A stretch of DNA of 6,062 bases, from contig JAJZEJ010000519.1 in NCBI GenBank assembly GCA_021828635.1, forward strand, positions 1 through 6,062, written 5' to 3'. Source of the DNA: Chloroflexota bacterium (lineage in GTDB: Bacteria; Chloroflexota; Ktedonobacteria; Ktedonobacterales; Ktedonobacteraceae). This document shows positions 5,875 through 6,062 of this stretch, piece after piece. The notes under the pieces are model-generated. The model was not told the DNA's origin. It saw only the letters and a program-made list of their open reading frames with translations, and did not search any database. A program made the translations under genes and the position numbers. Positions within the stretch are counted from its first letter, which is position 1. Every line of letters begins with the position of its first letter.

Positions 5875-6062
5875 CTACCAAGCTGCGGCGGCGCTTTCGG
5901 CACGTGGGTCCGCACCTCCTTGCATGACGCCCGTGTTGGCATCGAACATGATACCTTGCGCATAGCCCATGAGTGATTGCCATGCGCCGACCTCTTGCAC
6001 GAGATGGCCGCGTTGGCGCAACCCCTCTAGCGTCTCAACCGGAAAACGACTCTCAACCTGAA
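5875..6062 (-). CDS. ggt: Gamma-glutamyltransferase, C-terminal 61 codons (partial)
   Basis: The frame enters from the right edge and ends at TAG (5877-5875). It reads ESRFPVETLEGLRQRGH, then GYAQGIMFDANTGVMQGGADP and RAESAAAAW. This is the typical end of the small subunit of gamma-glutamyltranspeptidases: a Glu-Ser-Arg-Phe/Val-Pro start, a GH motif, a D-x-x-TG turn and the terminal GGADPR. The enzyme transfers or hydrolyses gamma-glutamyl groups of glutathione and related compounds, generally outside the cytoplasm after self-cleavage. The catalytic Thr and most of the protein (family length ~500-580) lie outside the window. The usual GGADPR(A)DG becomes GGADPRAES here, a mild departure. It is unrelated to partition and marks the edge of the par/rep region. 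GC content is visibly higher than in the par genes. Confidence 0.85.
   Translation of the reverse strand, partial: QVESRFPVETLEGLRQRGHLVQEVGAWQSLMGYAQGIMFDANTGVMQGGADPRAESAAAAW

Noticed and set aside
1..6062. Canonical chromosomal parS (TGTTTCACGTGAAACA) near parB
   Set aside because: No match or near match was seen by eye on either strand, which leaves the local palindrome as the best candidate site.

Overview
The window is a partition and replication locus, read almost entirely on the minus strand. The likely host is a member of the Chloroflexota, probably Ktedonobacteria-like. That guess rests on the proline/tyrosine-rich DUF4190-type protein and the general style of the genes; no marker gene is present. 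Whether the replicon is a plasmid, a secondary replicon or an integrated element cannot be decided from this sequence.

Layout in minus-strand transcription order (right to left): (1) the last 61 codons of a gamma-glutamyltransferase gene, followed by a perfect 24-bp stem with a 5-nt loop; (2) a gene-poor stretch with one short plus-strand coding remnant; (3) palindrome array 2 (5351-5630); (4) a consensus-like promoter (TTGCAA-17-TATACT) driving a small DUF4190-type membrane protein gene broken by an amber codon where the family probably has Trp; (5) palindrome array 1 (4438-4727); (6) a second promoter of the same design (TTGCAA-17-CATAAT) with one palindrome just downstream of its expected start site; (7) parA, parB (6-bp gap) and a 601-residue probable replication initiator (62-bp gap), which look like one operon; (8) a 3' region with two tandem 22-bp repeats and a 17-bp-stem hairpin; (9) an AT-rich leader with a promoter and the start of another minus-strand gene at the left edge.

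The most interesting element is the 16-bp perfect palindrome ATCTGCATATGCAGAT. I count 11 exact copies, 3 copies with one mismatch and one decayed half-site, all between 4341 and 5630 and none elsewhere in the window. Its length and symmetry match those of the ParB-binding parS site, but its sequence is unlike the canonical chromosomal parS. It lies next to parAB, one copy sits in operator position at the parA promoter, and the arrays flank both promoters. The simplest model is a large centromere that also acts as operator for this ParB, recently expanded by a 72-bp tandem duplication and by duplication of the whole promoter-plus-array module. Binding sites for the initiator (iterons) or for another regulator are the main alternatives. 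In the model, ParB binds and spreads from the arrays, ParA moves the ParB-DNA complexes, and the third protein starts replication.
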